Positions 30,284 through 40,607 are shown, numbered from the stretch's first letter. The stretch is 64,000 nt of DNA from Candidatus Pantoea haifensis (GCA_018842655.1 JAGTWN010000004.1:2356001-2420000); one strand, 5' to 3'. Notes: generated by a model from the sequence alone, not told the origin. Program-made: numbers and translations.

Positions 30284-30982
30284 ATGAGATCGCTGCGCAA
30301 CCTGTTTCTGCTGCTTGCTTTGTTTTTAACTTCTCAGGCTCACGCGGCCAACTCGGTAATGATTTGGCCTATCGATCCCGCAATCAATCCAGATGAAAAA
30401 GCCAGCGAGCTGTGGCTTGAGAATCGGGGTAGTGCCACCACGCTGATGCAGGTGCGCATCTTCGCCTGGCAGCAGGTCAACAACCAGGAGCAGTATCAAA
30501 CGCAACAACAGGTTGTCGCCAGCCCGCCGCTGGTGCGTATTGAGCCGGGGCAAAAACAGCTGATTCGTCTGATTAAACAGATCCCTCCCGCAGCCGGCAA
30601 AGAGATGGCGTATCGTGTGGTGTTGGATGAAATCCCGACGCCGCGCTCTGCGGGTGCGGATCAGGCCGGACTGAATTTTCAGATGCGCTATTCCGTCCCG
30701 CTTTTCGTCTATGGCGAAGGACTGACCAAAGAGAGCGCCCGCCCAGAGCTCAGTTGGCAAACGGTCAACACAGGCGGTCAACGTTATCTGCAACTCACCA
30801 ATCGCGGCAGCGGACATGCGCGTCTGAGTAACCTGACCATTGGCGGCCGCAAATTAGGTAACGGTTTATTTGGTTACGTGCTGGCTGACAGCAGTAATCG
30901 CTGGCCTTTGAAAACGGCCGTGAGCGGCGTGCTGACCGCAGAGATGAACAAAGGTCAGTGGCGCAGCGCCGCCAGCCGTTAA
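30284..30982 (+). CDS. Periplasmic pilus chaperone (Csu-type, PapD-like)
   Basis: Exported chaperone of about 232 residues that folds pilin subunits and delivers them to the usher. A signal peptide (MRSLRNLFLLLALFLTSQAHA) precedes an immunoglobulin-like PapD N-domain with VMIWPIDPAINPDEKASELWLEN and PPLVRIEPGQKQLIRLI. The ATG at 30284 has AAGGAG seven bases upstream, which decides it over the ATGs at 30257-30262. It follows the minor pilin gene by 23 bases and precedes the usher gene by 10. Confidence 0.9.
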   Translation: MRSLRNLFLLLALFLTSQAHAANSVMIWPIDPAINPDEKASELWLENRGSATTLMQVRIFAWQQVNNQEQYQTQQQVVASPPLVRIEPGQKQLIRLIKQIPPAAGKEMAYRVVLDEIPTPRSAGADQAGLNFQMRYSVPLFVYGEGLTKESARPELSWQTVNTGGQRYLQLTNRGSGHARLSNLTIGGRKLGNGLFGYVLADSSNRWPLKTAVSGVLTAEMNKGQWRSAASR

Positions 30983-30992
30983 GCGCGTAACG

Positions 30993-33434
30993 ATGCGTTT
31001 TACGCCTCATCCGCTTGCGCTGGCTGTAGCCAGTTTGTGTTGTCTGACGCCCGATATCTCCCGGGCGGAGACCTACTCGTCTTTACCGCCACCGCCCACG
31101 CTGAACAACAGTGCCAGCAGCCAACAGTACATGCTTGAGCTGGTTGTTAATCAGCAGGCGCGTGGCGACATCGTGCCGGTTGAACAGCGCAACGGCCATT
31201 TCATGGTTCGTGCCGGCGATCTGCAACGAGCGGGTATTCCTTCAAAGATGTTACAGGGACAGCAACAGGTTGATGTGAATCAGCTCGCAGAGATGAAAGT
31301 GGACTATGACGATCGCCGCCAGCGCCTGTTGCTCACCGTGCCGCCCGCCTGGTTGCCTGACCAGACGATTGGCGAGCAGAGAAACGGCCCGCGCTATCCC
31401 GGCCGCACCAGTACGGGCGCTCTGATTAACTACGATTTTTATGCTACCCGCACAGACAATGCCGGCACCCGGCTTTCAGCCTGGAATGAGTTGCGCTTCT
31501 TCGGCGACGCTGGTCAGTTCTCCAGCAACGGCGTCTGGCAGCAGCAGCTTGAGGGTGAAAACAGCGGCCAGGGAAATGGCTACATTCGTTATGACACCTG
31601 GTGGAGCAACGAAGATGAAAACGCCATTCTGAGCTGGCGCGTCGGTGATTTGGTTAGCGATGCCTTGTCGTGGAGCAGCAGTGTGCGCTTAGGCGGCGTA
31701 CAGATTGGCCGTGACTTTAGTGTGCGTCCCGACCTTATTACCTATCCGCTGCCCGCTTTTTCGGGCCAGGCGGCGGTACCTTCCACCGTTGATCTGTTTG
31801 TAAACGGTTATCGATCCAGCCAGGCCAGCGTTCAGCCTGGCCCCTGGTCACTGACTAACGTGCCGTTCGTTAACGGCGCAGGCGATGCGGTTATTACCAC
31901 AACCGACGCCGTTGGCCGTCAGGTTGTGACTACCCTGCCGTTTTACGTTTCGAGCAGTCTGTTAAAAGCCGGACTGTCAGATTACGCATTTTCAGCGGGT
32001 GCTATTCGCGAAAACTATGGCATCAAAAACTTCGATTACGGTGCAGCGGCAGGCAGTGGCTCCTGGCGTTACGGTTTGACCGACTGGCTCACGCTGGAGA
32101 GCCACGCCGAAGGCAGTGATAACCTGGCTATGGGTGGCGCAGGCGCGCAATTTAAAGTGGCGAGTTGGGGCGTGCTGAATGGCGCGGTGGCGCAAAGTCG
32201 GTATGAGGGGAAGCCCGGCATCCAATACAGTTGGGGATATCAGTACAACAATAGCTGGTTTAGCCTGGGCACTCAGCACACGATACGCACGGCAGACTTT
32301 GGTAACCTGGCGCTGCTGAGCAACCAGAGCGGCACCCGTTCACCTTCCAGTTACAGTCTCGCCCGCCGCACTTCGCAATACAGCGCCAGCCTCGCGCTCA
32401 ATCACTACGGCAGTATTGGCGCGGCTTACATCGATATCGCCAGTGGTGATAACGAACGCACACGCTTATGGAACCTGTCGTGGAGCAAGAGCCTGTGGGG
32501 CAACTCCAGTCTGTATGTTTCCGCCAGCCGCGATCAACAGCAGGGAGAATGGAGCGGCGCCATCTCGCTGGTGATCCCTTTCGGCGAGCATGGCAGCGCC
32601 TCGCTCAGCATGGAGCGCGATCAGCAAGGGGAGAATAATCAGCGCGTTTACCTGTCACGCGCGATGCCAAGCGACGGAGGACTTTCATGGAATGCTTCCT
32701 GGGCGAATCAAAGTGGTAACAGCGGCGATTACCGTCAGGGCAGCCTGCGTTACCGCAATAATAAAATTGATACCTCCGCTGGTTTTTACGGCGATGATGA
32801 CAACAATACCCAGTGGGCAGATTTAACGGGTTCGGTGGTGTTCATGGACAACCAGATGTTCGCTGCCAATCAGATTAACGATGCTTTCGTCGTCGTGAAA
32901 ACTCACTATCCCAACGTCAACGTGCGCTATGAGAATCAGTCGATGGGCCGCACAGACAGGAATGGCTACCTGCTTGTGCCCTCTATTAGCAGCTATTATC
33001 CCGCCAAATATGATATCGACACGCTCGATTTGCCTGCCGATATGACGTCACCCAAAGTTGAACAGCGTTTCGCGGTGAAGCGGCAGAGCGGCTTTTTGCT
33101 GAATTTCCCGATTGAGCGTCTGCGGGCGGCCAGTGTGATCCTGCATGACAGCAATAACCAGCCGATACCGGTTTCCAGCCAGGTCTTGCGTGCAGGGCAA
33201 GCAACCGGCTATGTCGGCTGGGATGGCATCGCCTGGATGGATAACCTCACCGCGAACAATTCGATTCATATCGTCACGCCTGATGGACGCGCCTGTGATA
33301 CTGAGCTGATCATCCCCGACGGGCAACCACAAGCCCTGAAAACCTACGGTCCGTTGACCTGTCCGCTACCGCCTGCAAGCGCCAGCACGCCGGTGGCAAA
33401 TCCTGATAACTCTACTGCGGGTATTACGCCATGA
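30993..33434 (+). CDS. Outer-membrane usher protein (archaic chaperone-usher)
   Basis: Outer-membrane pore and assembly platform for the pilus, 813 residues, with a signal peptide (cleavage near ISRAE). The order is an N-terminal periplasmic domain (ELVVNQQARGDIVPVEQRNG), a beta-barrel with plug region, and a C-terminal domain (VEQRFAVKRQSGFLLNFPIER). The organisation fits the CsuD clade, which is larger than typical FimD in the N-terminal region. The stop overlaps the tip-adhesin ATG (ATGA), so translation is coupled. The frame is intact. Confidence 0.92.
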   Translation: MRFTPHPLALAVASLCCLTPDISRAETYSSLPPPPTLNNSASSQQYMLELVVNQQARGDIVPVEQRNGHFMVRAGDLQRAGIPSKMLQGQQQVDVNQLAEMKVDYDDRRQRLLLTVPPAWLPDQTIGEQRNGPRYPGRTSTGALINYDFYATRTDNAGTRLSAWNELRFFGDAGQFSSNGVWQQQLEGENSGQGNGYIRYDTWWSNEDENAILSWRVGDLVSDALSWSSSVRLGGVQIGRDFSVRPDLITYPLPAFSGQAAVPSTVDLFVNGYRSSQASVQPGPWSLTNVPFVNGAGDAVITTTDAVGRQVVTTLPFYVSSSLLKAGLSDYAFSAGAIRENYGIKNFDYGAAAGSGSWRYGLTDWLTLESHAEGSDNLAMGGAGAQFKVASWGVLNGAVAQSRYEGKPGIQYSWGYQYNNSWFSLGTQHTIRTADFGNLALLSNQSGTRSPSSYSLARRTSQYSASLALNHYGSIGAAYIDIASGDNERTRLWNLSWSKSLWGNSSLYVSASRDQQQGEWSGAISLVIPFGEHGSASLSMERDQQGENNQRVYLSRAMPSDGGLSWNASWANQSGNSGDYRQGSLRYRNNKIDTSAGFYGDDDNNTQWADLTGSVVFMDNQMFAANQINDAFVVVKTHYPNVNVRYENQSMGRTDRNGYLLVPSISSYYPAKYDIDTLDLPADMTSPKVEQRFAVKRQSGFLLNFPIERLRAASVILHDSNNQPIPVSSQVLRAGQATGYVGWDGIAWMDNLTANNSIHIVTPDGRACDTELIIPDGQPQALKTYGPLTCPLPPASASTPVANPDNSTAGITP

Positions 33435-34407
33435 AAAAATTTTACTCCTGCTGGGTTTGCTGTTGCTGTTTCCTTCGCTGGCGCAGGCAGCCTGCGCGTT
33501 ACCCGCAGCCAGTGCCAGCTTCGGTTCAGTCACCACCTTTGTAGCAAATAACACCGTCAGCTCGACATCAACCAATGCCAACGTCAACTGTGGCGCTGGT
33601 GCAGCGTTGTCGCTGTTATCGGGTAACCAGATTAGCTTTCAGCTCACCGGCGCAACCAACGTCAACGGCACACGCGGCACGCTAAAGCGCAGCGGCGATA
33701 CGGGGACAGATAATATTCCGGTGCGTTTATGTACCGACAGCGCCTGCGCCAGTGAACTGACCATTGGCGGAGCGGCGTATGTTTATAACTCAGCCACGCT
33801 GATCAACCTGGCGGGATTGCTTGGCAGCCTGAATTTTGCCATTCCGGTCTATTTGCGTACGGTAACCGGTCAAACCGTCGCTGCCGGAACCTATACCGTC
33901 ACGCTGAACATGACGGTGACCTATAACGTCTGTACCAGTATTAGTTTGCTGGGCCTGTGCCTGACGCCGCAGACGGGCAGCGGCATTATTCCCATTACTG
34001 TCACTGTGGTGCTCAGTAACGATTGTACCGCCATCACCGCACCAAACATCAGCTTTGGCAGCGCGCCGCTGGTCGGCAGTTTCTCTGCCGTATCGCAAAC
34101 CATTAATGTGCTATGCAGCAAAGGCAGTACTTATACGGTGGGATTGAGCAACGGCAACTATGCGTCGGGCAGCGTGAGGAATATGGCAAGCGGAACCAAC
34201 CGGCTGAGCTATGAGATTTATAAAGGCACCACCAGTAACCGCTGGGGCCCCAGCGGCACGGAACGCTGGAGCAGCACCGCGTCAAGCAGCGTCAGCACTA
34301 ATGGCCTGACGCGTGGCTATAATTATACAGCGCGCGTGTTAACCACGCAGAACACGCCGCCAGCCGGAAACTACAGCGACAGCGTGGTGGTGGATCTCGC
34401 CTTTTAA
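33431..34407 (+). CDS. Pilus tip adhesin-like subunit with two SCPU domains, frameshifted in the signal peptide as sequenced
   Basis: Two tandem spore-coat-U-type domains (about residues 22-170 and 175-325) resemble CsuE, the tip adhesin of Csu pili. The first opens ACALPAASASFGSVTTF, the second CTAITAPNISFGSAPLVG. As sequenced the ATG frame runs into nonsense. One more A in the A6 run at 33434-33439 gives MKKILLLLGLLLLFPSLAQA, a perfect signal peptide. The corrected precursor is about 325 residues. Its stop shares bases with the stop of the convergent MFS gene (TTAA at 34404-34407). Last gene of the pilus operon. Confidence 0.84.
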
Positions 34408-35723
34408 GCATTAACTGGCGCGCCGCTATCGCTATGGCGCGCCTGATACTGTTTCACCATTCGTCCAATCAGCAGCGTGCCCGTCAAACCACAGATCGCT
34501 GCAAACGTCAGCCAGACGCCAGGCATCGCTTTGTCGCCAGTGGCGTGAATCAGGTAACTGGAGATGGCTGGCGTGAAGCCGCCAAACAGCGCCGTTGCCA
34601 GGCTATAAGCCAGCGAGAAACCTGCCGCACGCACCTCAGCCGGCATAATTTCTGCCAGGTAAACCACCATCGCCCCGTTGTAGCTGGCATAAAGGAAAGA
34701 GAGCCACAGCTCTGCCTCCAGTAAGTGAGCAAAGCTGGCTGATCCCACCAGCCAGTGCAGCACTGGCCAGGTGGTCACGATCATCAGCAAAGTGAAAACA
34801 ATCAGTAGCGGACGACGCCCTACGCGGTCCGACAGCGATCCCATTAGCGGCAACCAAATCAGGTTAGAAAGCCCGACGCACAGCGTGACAAGGAAACTCT
34901 GCTTATCGCTCATCATCAACACGGTTTTACCGAAAGTGGGCGTGAAGGCGGTGATCATATAGAACATCACGGTGGTCGTTACCACCATCAACATGCCTGC
35001 CAGCACCAGCGCCCAGTTACTGGCAACCGAACGCATGATTTCGCCCATGCCGGGATGGTGTTTGCGCTGGCTGAAAGCCTCTGTTTCTTCCAGCATGCGG
35101 CGGATCCAGAACAGGAACGGCACAATCATGCAGCCAATGACAAACGGAATACGCCAGCCCCATTCTGTCACGGCCTCTTTCGCCAGCAGATGATTCAGCA
35201 ATAAACCCAGCAGTGCAGCGAAAATCACGGCAACCTGTTGGCTACCGGATTGCCAGCTGACAAAGAACCCTTTACGCCCTTTTGGTGCCACTTCAGCCAG
35301 ATAAACCGACACGCCCCCTAACTCAACGCCTGCCGAGAAACCTTGTAATAGCCGTCCCAGCAGAATAAGGATTGGCGCTGCTACGCCCAATGTCGCGTAG
35401 CCTGGCACCAGTGCAATGGTTAATGTGCCGAACGCCATCAATCCGAGCGTCAGCAGCAATCCTTTGCGCCGACCATGATGATCGATGTAAGCACCCAGAA
35501 TAATTGCGCCAAGCGGGCGCATAAGAAAGCCAGCACCAAAGGTCATCAGGGTCAACATCAGCGACGCGAACGGGTTATCGCCGGGAAAAAACGTTTTCGC
35601 AATGGCGCTGGCGTAATAGCCGAACACCATGAAGTCATACATTTCGAGAAAGTTACCGCTGGTAACGGTGAAGACAGTACGGGCTGTGCCCGTAGACTTT
35701 TGTAAAGACTGAGTGTGGCTCAT
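34404..35723 (-). CDS. MFS transporter, citrate/tricarballylate:proton symporter-like
   Basis: Inner-membrane metabolite:H+ symporter of 439 residues. The N-terminus TVTSGNFLEMYDFMVFGYYASAIAKTFFP and the loop AYIDHHGRRKGL are typical of the CitA/TcuC/KgtP branch of the MFS. AGGAAG lies upstream of the ATG at 35723. No di- or tricarboxylate metabolic gene is adjacent, so the substrate is inferred from family resemblance only. Confidence 0.8.
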   Translation of the reverse strand: MSHTQSLQKSTGTARTVFTVTSGNFLEMYDFMVFGYYASAIAKTFFPGDNPFASLMLTLMTFGAGFLMRPLGAIILGAYIDHHGRRKGLLLTLGLMAFGTLTIALVPGYATLGVAAPILILLGRLLQGFSAGVELGGVSVYLAEVAPKGRKGFFVSWQSGSQQVAVIFAALLGLLLNHLLAKEAVTEWGWRIPFVIGCMIVPFLFWIRRMLEETEAFSQRKHHPGMGEIMRSVASNWALVLAGMLMVVTTTVMFYMITAFTPTFGKTVLMMSDKQSFLVTLCVGLSNLIWLPLMGSLSDRVGRRPLLIVFTLLMIVTTWPVLHWLVGSASFAHLLEAELWLSFLYASYNGAMVVYLAEIMPAEVRAAGFSLAYSLATALFGGFTPAISSYLIHATGDKAMPGVWLTFAAICGLTGTLLIGRMVKQYQARHSDSGAPVNA

Positions 35724-36136
35724 AACGGCTTCCTGGGTTTTTATCCCCTTTTAGCCTGCCGGAGCGGGAAATAATGTGATGCAATTCACCATTCCACTTT
35801 ACAAAAGTGTGTAGTTGGGTAACGAGAAATTAACAAATTAGCCTGGGCAGCACGATCGTTTGATGTTGCTGCTTTTAAGACGGAAACGGCCTGTACGGCA
35901 GCGATCGGTTGCAGGACTGGCTTACCGTATTAACGCCATAACGTTTAATCCGGTTTTTGTTGATTCCCCTTATTTTTAGCCTGCAAATGGCCCGTCAAAA
36001 TTCAATACGCTATCTCTGTGAGAAAAAAGCGGATTGAATCAGAGTATAAGCGGCGTGATCCCTCATCAGTCCGGCATCTGCTCACTCGGGAAAGAAACGC
36101 AAAGGGGTATAAGTCAGCTGTTAAGAGGCAATACAA
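35724..36136. other. Gap between MFS gene and exbD terminator
   Basis: About 410 bases contain the promoter of the leftward MFS gene. Open frames here lack family resemblance and a ribosome site. I see nothing else that I can name. Confidence 0.3.
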
Positions 36137-36169
36137 AAAATAAAGGCCCGTTCATACGGGCCTTTATTC
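36137..36169. terminator. Rho-independent terminator after exbD
   Basis: AATAAAGGCCCGT pairs with ACGGGCCTTTATT around a four-base TCAT loop, a long perfect stem about 55 bases beyond the exbD stop. The AT-rich base of the stem provides the U-rich tail in either direction. Confidence 0.85.
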
Positions 36170-36222
36170 AGCGGGAAAAGATAAAACGCGAGGGCGCTGT
36201 TTTATTTCCTGAATCAGAAACG

Positions 36223-36644
36223 TTACTTCTGAGCCGTTTCCATGCCCATCAAACCAATCTTCAGATAGCCTGCGGTTCTGAGCTGATCCATCACGCTCAT
36301 CAGCGTTTCATAATCCACGCTCTTGTCTGCCTGGAAGAAAATAGTGGTCTCTTTGTTGCCTTCCGTCTGGTTGCTCAACACGTTAACCAGCGACTCAGCC
36401 GTGACCTGCTCGTTGCCGATATATAACTGCTTGTCAGCTTTGATAGAGAGGTAAACAGGTTTTTCCGGCGCGGCTGCGGTGCACTGGTGGAAGCGGGCAG
36501 ATTAACGCGTACATCCACGGTCGCCAGCGGCGCAGCCACCATAAAGATGATCAGCAGAACCAACATAACGTCGATAAACGGCGTAACGTTGATTTCATGC
36601 ATTTCACCATCGGTTTCCAGGTCGTCGTTTAATCGCATTGCCAT
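36223..36644 (-). CDS. exbD: TonB-system energiser ExbD, frameshifted as sequenced
   Basis: ExbD forms the proton-motive-force motor of the TonB system with ExbB in the inner membrane, one helix and a periplasmic domain. The N-terminus MAMRLNDDLETDGEMHEINVTPFIDVMLVLLIIFMVAAPL carries the functional transmembrane aspartate (FIDVML). As sequenced the frame ends early. Adding one base at the CCGG near 36465-36468 restores QPRPEKPVYLSIKADKQLYIGNE and runs to the stop at 36223, giving about 141 residues as in E. coli. It starts six bases after the exbB stop. Confidence 0.93.
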
Positions 36645-36650
36645 AAAAAC

Positions 36651-37397
36651 TTATCCTAAGCGCAGTTTCTGAGTAGCCACTGGACGTGCAGCTTCAGGCT
36701 GAACCACGACGTTTCCCAGATCGATATCACGGCTCTGTAACAGCAGAATTTGTGCAGCAACATCACCCAGCGACGCTTTATAGCTGGCAATCATGCGGGC
36801 AAAGACGTTGTAAATCACGACGGCTGGGATCGCAGCAACCAGACCAATCGCCGTTGCCAGCAACGCTTCTGCGATACCCGGTGCAACGACAGCAAGGTTT
36901 GTGGTTTGCGTTTTTGCGATGCCGATAAAACTGTTCATGATGCCCCATACGGTGCCGAACAGACCGATAAACGGCGCAACAGAACCAATAGTCGCCAGGA
37001 AACCGTTGCCACGACCGGCATGACGGCTGAAGGCAGCAACGCGGCGCTCAAGGCGGAAGCTGGTGCGATCTTTAATCCCGTTGGTATCTTCGGCACCGGC
37101 AGAAAGTTCCAGCTCGTTCTGCGCGTCATTCAACAGCACGGCGCTGTGGCTGTTGCTGTGGAATTGCTGGGCAGCACGTGCGGCATCATTGAGACTGCGG
37201 GCTTCGCCCAGAGCCAGTTGCTCGCGCTTAAGGCGGCGTTTGGCTGCGCTGAGTTCGGCATATTTACCGAAGAAAAGCGCCCACGTCACAACTGAGGCCA
37301 GTAACAGGCCAATCATCACCATTTTTACCACGATATCGGCATGTTGATACATGCCCCAAACGGAAAGGTCCGTTTGCATCAAATCACTGGCTACCAC
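36651..37397 (-). CDS. exbB: TonB-system energiser ExbB
   Basis: Inner-membrane proton-channel subunit, about 248 residues, three transmembrane helices. The family segments MQTDLSVWGMYQHADIVVK, NSFIGIAKTQTTNLAVVAPGIAEALLATAIGLVAAIPAVVIYN are present. I place the start at GTG 37397 (MVASDLMQ), with GGAG upstream, rather than the ATG at 37421. exbB and exbD form an operon that energises TonB-dependent iron-siderophore and vitamin B12 uptake. A Fur-like box lies 68 bases upstream. Confidence 0.94.
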   Translation of the reverse strand: MVASDLMQTDLSVWGMYQHADIVVKMVMIGLLLASVVTWALFFGKYAELSAAKRRLKREQLALGEARSLNDAARAAQQFHSNSHSAVLLNDAQNELELSAGAEDTNGIKDRTSFRLERRVAAFSRHAGRGNGFLATIGSVAPFIGLFGTVWGIMNSFIGIAKTQTTNLAVVAPGIAEALLATAIGLVAAIPAVVIYNVFARMIASYKASLGDVAAQILLLQSRDIDLGNVVVQPEAARPVATQKLRLG

Positions 37398-37737
37398 GCT
37401 GCTTCTCCAACTGATGTGCACGGATACAGAATAAGCGCGAATGATAGCAAAAAATCAGCGAATTGATAGTGGTTCTCATTACTATTTACAAACGAAAGGG
37501 CCATTTTTTATGCTGCGATCTTTATAGGTTGATCACACTTTATCGGGATGTTTTGAAAATGTGACGACACACATAAATTTATTAAAACATCGTTTCAAAA
37601 TGTGATGGCATTCATTCAATCGTCATTGTCATATTTTCTCGCGTCGCGTTTTCACTATGCTGGCTGCACGCGGCCACCTTGCTTGCGGAAATCCTATGCG
37701 CCGCCTTTACCGCCCTTTCTATGCTGGAGAAAACAGA
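37398..37737. other. Divergent region exbB / TRAP operon with direct repeat
   Basis: This 340-base gap holds the Fur box listed separately. On the TRAP side, AAAATGTGACG (about 37556-37566) recurs as AAAATGTGATG (about 37597-37607), 41 bases apart, a possible regulator site. No gene is evident. Confidence 0.3.
37465..37483 (-). promoter_or_regulatory. Fur box ahead of exbBD
   Basis: GATAGTGGTTCTCATTACT matches the 19-base Fur consensus (GATAATGATTATCATTATC) at 14 positions. It lies between exbB and the divergent TRAP operon. exbBD is Fur-repressed in E. coli, so iron repression here is expected. Confidence 0.65.
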
Positions 37738-38714
37738 ATGACACTGAAAAAATTACTACTCGCAGTTTCGTTATCTTCCGCTGTGGCACTTTGCCCTGCC
37801 GTGGTGTTTGCCAAAGTAATTAAAGTGGCTGAGGTTCAGCCTGCTGGTTATCCAACCGTGGTCGCGCTGGAACATATGGGCGAGAAGCTCAAACAGGCGA
37901 CGAATGGACGGTTAGAAATGAAAGTCTATGCTGGCGGCGTATTGGGTGATGAAGAGCAGACCTTACAGCAGGTCCAGTTAGGGGCGATCGATATGATCCG
38001 CGTCTCGCTGGCCCCCGTTACGTCTATTGCGCCAGAGACCAGTGTATTAACGCTGCCGTATGTGTTCCGCGACGAGGATCATATGCACAAAGTGCTCGAC
38101 GGAGAGGTCGGCAAACAGATTGTAGAGAAATTTGATAAGGATCCAAATGCCCGCATGGTGTTCCTCGGCTGGACCGATGCAGGCGTGCGCAACATGATCA
38201 CCAAGAAACCCATCACGAAGCCGGAAGATCTGAAAGGCATGAAAATCCGCGTGCAGAACAGCGCCATTTCTCTCGCTACCCTGAAAGCGATGGGCGCGAA
38301 CCCGGTCGCCATGGGCGTGAGTGAAGTGTTCAGCGCCATGCAAACCGGCGTCGTGGACGGCACTGAGAACAATCCACCAACCTTTGTTGCACACAACTAC
38401 CTGCCTGTCGCGAAGTATTACACCCTGACCGGTCATTTCATTCAGCCAGAAATGATTCTTTACTCTAAACCGCTGTGGGATCGTCTCTCTGCTGGCGATC
38501 AGGCGCTGCTCAAAAACTGGGTAAAGAAGCGCAGGATGAAGAGCGCCAACTGTGGGCAACTTATACCCAGCAATCAATGGAAAAAATGAAAGCCGGTAAC
38601 GTAACTTTTCAGGAAATTGATCGTGACTATTTCATGAAAGCCACGCAGCCGGTACGCGATCAGTTTGGCGGTAAATATCAGGATCTGATGAAGCAAATCG
38701 CCGACGTGAAATAA
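37738..38714 (+). CDS. TRAP transporter substrate-binding protein (DctP family), frameshifted as sequenced
   Basis: Exported solute receptor for a tripartite ATP-independent periplasmic transporter, about 325 residues. A signal peptide (MTLKKLLLAVSLSSAVALCPAVVFA) precedes the DctP fold. The family segments GAIDMIRVSLAPV, KIRVQNS and EVFSAMQTGVVDGTENNPPTF are present, including the conserved arginine that usually binds a carboxylate. The frame breaks at GGG 38519-38521. One more G gives LKNWGKEAQDEERQLWATYTQQS and joins the C-terminal helix. GGAG precedes the ATG at 37738. First gene of the dctPQM-type operon. Confidence 0.88.
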
Positions 38715-38763
38715 CCTTCTCTACGCCATGCTTCTGCATGGCGAACTTATTCAGGTATCGATT

Positions 38764-39270
38764 ATGACTGCATATTCACGTCTGATGGATGGGCTTTATC
38801 TGCTGTGCATGACGATCGCCGCCGTCGCGCTGTTGATAATGGTGACGGTGATCCCGATCGGGATTTTCGCCCGCTACGTGTTGAACAGTGCGCTTGCCTG
38901 GCCGGAACCGGTCGCAATCATTTGCATGGTGATTTTTACTTTTATCGGTGCACCGGTAGGCTATCGCGCCGGTACGCATATTTGTGTTTCGATGATGACC
39001 GATCGCCTGTCGCTCCCGGTACAACGTTTGCTGCTGCGCGTCTGCGATCTGTTAATGATCGCCACCTGTCTGATCATCTTTCAAGCCAGTTACAACCTGT
39101 GTGAAGCGATGTGGATTCAGTCACTCGCCTCGCTGCCTATGGTGACTTACGGCGAAATGTATCTGCCTATTCCCGTTGGCTCAATCTTCACCCTGCTGTT
39201 TGTTATTGAGCGATTGCTAAGCGGCGATCAAAGCCAGCGGCCGATCGTTACCCTTGGCGGCACTCACTAA
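38764..39270 (+). CDS. TRAP transporter small permease (DctQ family)
   Basis: Inner-membrane four-helix subunit of about 168 residues, starting MTAYSRLMDGLYLLCMTI at 38764. The DctQ signature region FARYVLNSALAWPEPVAIICMVIFTFIGA is present. It couples the periplasmic receptor to the large permease. It lies 49 bases downstream of the receptor gene and 13 bases upstream of the DctM gene. The frame is intact. Confidence 0.88.
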   Translation: MTAYSRLMDGLYLLCMTIAAVALLIMVTVIPIGIFARYVLNSALAWPEPVAIICMVIFTFIGAPVGYRAGTHICVSMMTDRLSLPVQRLLLRVCDLLMIATCLIIFQASYNLCEAMWIQSLASLPMVTYGEMYLPIPVGSIFTLLFVIERLLSGDQSQRPIVTLGGTH

Positions 39271-39283
39271 GCGGAGCACAAAA

Positions 39284-40570
39284 ATGGACGCACTGATTTT
39301 GATTGGCAGCCTGGTAGTGTTACTGCTGCTGGGCTTTCCGGTGGCCTTTGCTGTCGGCCTGAGCGCGTTTATCGGCGCGTGGTGGATCGACCTGCCGCTG
39401 GAAGCGGTGGTTATCCAGATAACGAACGGCATTAATAAATTTTCTCTGCTGACCATTCCTTTCTTTATTCTCGCGGGCGCGATTATGGCGGAAGGTGGTA
39501 TCGCCCGACGGCTGGTCAACTTTGCCTATATTTTTGTTGGTTTTATTCGTGGCGGGTTATCGCTGGTGAATATTGTGGCATCGACCTTTTTTGGCGCGAT
39601 TTCCGGTTCATCAGTGGCAGATACGGCATCCATCGGCTCGGTAATGATCCCGCAAATGGAAGAGAAAGGTTATCCACGCGATTTTGCCGCCGCCGTGACA
39701 GCCAGTGGTTCAGTCCAGGCGGTATTAACGCCGCCCAGCCATAACTCGGTGATCTATTCACTGGCGACCGGCGGCGTGGTGACGATTTCATCGCTGTTTG
39801 TGGCCGGGATTGTGCCGGGGTTATTGCTGGGTCTGAGTTTGATGGTGATGTGCCTGGGTTTTGCCCGCAAGCGTGGCTATCCCAAAGGTGAGCGTATTCC
39901 TTTTCGTCAGGCTCTGAAGATTTTCGTCGATGCGTTCTGGGGCCTGTTTACCATTGTTATCATTCTCGGCGGCATTTTATCCGGCATCTTTACCGCCTCG
40001 GAATCGGCAGCCATCGCTTGCATGTGGGCCTTTTTTGTCACCATGTTTATTTACCGTGACTTCAAATGGAACCAGCTTCATATCCTGGTCTTTCGCACCA
40101 TCAAAACGGTTACCATTGTTATGGTGTTAATCGCCTTTGCTGCGGGTTTTGGCGCCGTGATGACCTTTATGCAGTTACCTACCCTGATTACCGAAGCCTT
40201 TACCAGCATCTCAGACAATAAGTATGTGATTCTGATGTGCATCAACATACTGCTTTTGGTGGTTGGCACGCTCATGGATATGGCACCGCTGATCCTGATT
40301 TTGACGCCGGTGTTACTGCCGGTGGCAATATCACTGGGTGTCGATCCGGTACATTTCGGCATGATTATGCTCACTAACCTCGGTATTGGGCTAATTACGC
40401 CGCCAGTGGGTACGGTACTGTTTGTGGCCAGTGCGGTCGGAAAACAGAAGATTGAGCAAGTGGTTACAGCAATGCTGCCGTTTTACTGCATGCTTTTCCT
40501 GATCCTGCTCCTGGTGACGTATATTCCTTCGCTGTCGCTCTGGCTGCCTCACATTATGGGTGTGATGTAA
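39284..40570 (+). CDS. TRAP transporter large permease (DctM family)
   Basis: Inner-membrane sodium-symport subunit of about 428 residues with the DctM twelve-helix pattern. The start is [25 protein letters not shown] at 39284, with GGAG seven bases upstream. Typical motifs are [39 protein letters not shown] and [15 protein letters not shown]. Together with the two preceding genes it imports an organic acid, but the substrate is unknown. A strong terminator follows. Confidence 0.9.
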   Translation: MDALILIGSLVVLLLLGFPVAFAVGLSAFIGAWWIDLPLEAVVIQITNGINKFSLLTIPFFILAGAIMAEGGIARRLVNFAYIFVGFIRGGLSLVNIVASTFFGAISGSSVADTASIGSVMIPQMEEKGYPRDFAAAVTASGSVQAVLTPPSHNSVIYSLATGGVVTISSLFVAGIVPGLLLGLSLMVMCLGFARKRGYPKGERIPFRQALKIFVDAFWGLFTIVIILGGILSGIFTASESAAIACMWAFFVTMFIYRDFKWNQLHILVFRTIKTVTIVMVLIAFAAGFGAVMTFMQLPTLITEAFTSISDNKYVILMCINILLLVVGTLMDMAPLILILTPVLLPVAISLGVDPVHFGMIMLTNLGIGLITPPVGTVLFVASAVGKQKIEQVVTAMLPFYCMLFLILLLVTYIPSLSLWLPHIMGVM

Positions 40571-40581
40571 TAAAGGAGAAG

Positions 40582-40607
40582 ACGGGCCAGGCTGGCCCGT
40601 TTTTTTG
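40582..40607 (+). terminator. Rho-independent terminator after TRAP operon
   Basis: ACGGGCCA pairs with TGGCCCGT around a short GGC loop, followed by a T7 run, just after the DctM stop. Confidence 0.92.

Noticed and set aside
36034-36426. Open frame of about 130 codons over the exbD tail
   Set aside because: It runs antisense to the real exbD C-terminus, contains the exbD terminator and has no family resemblance.
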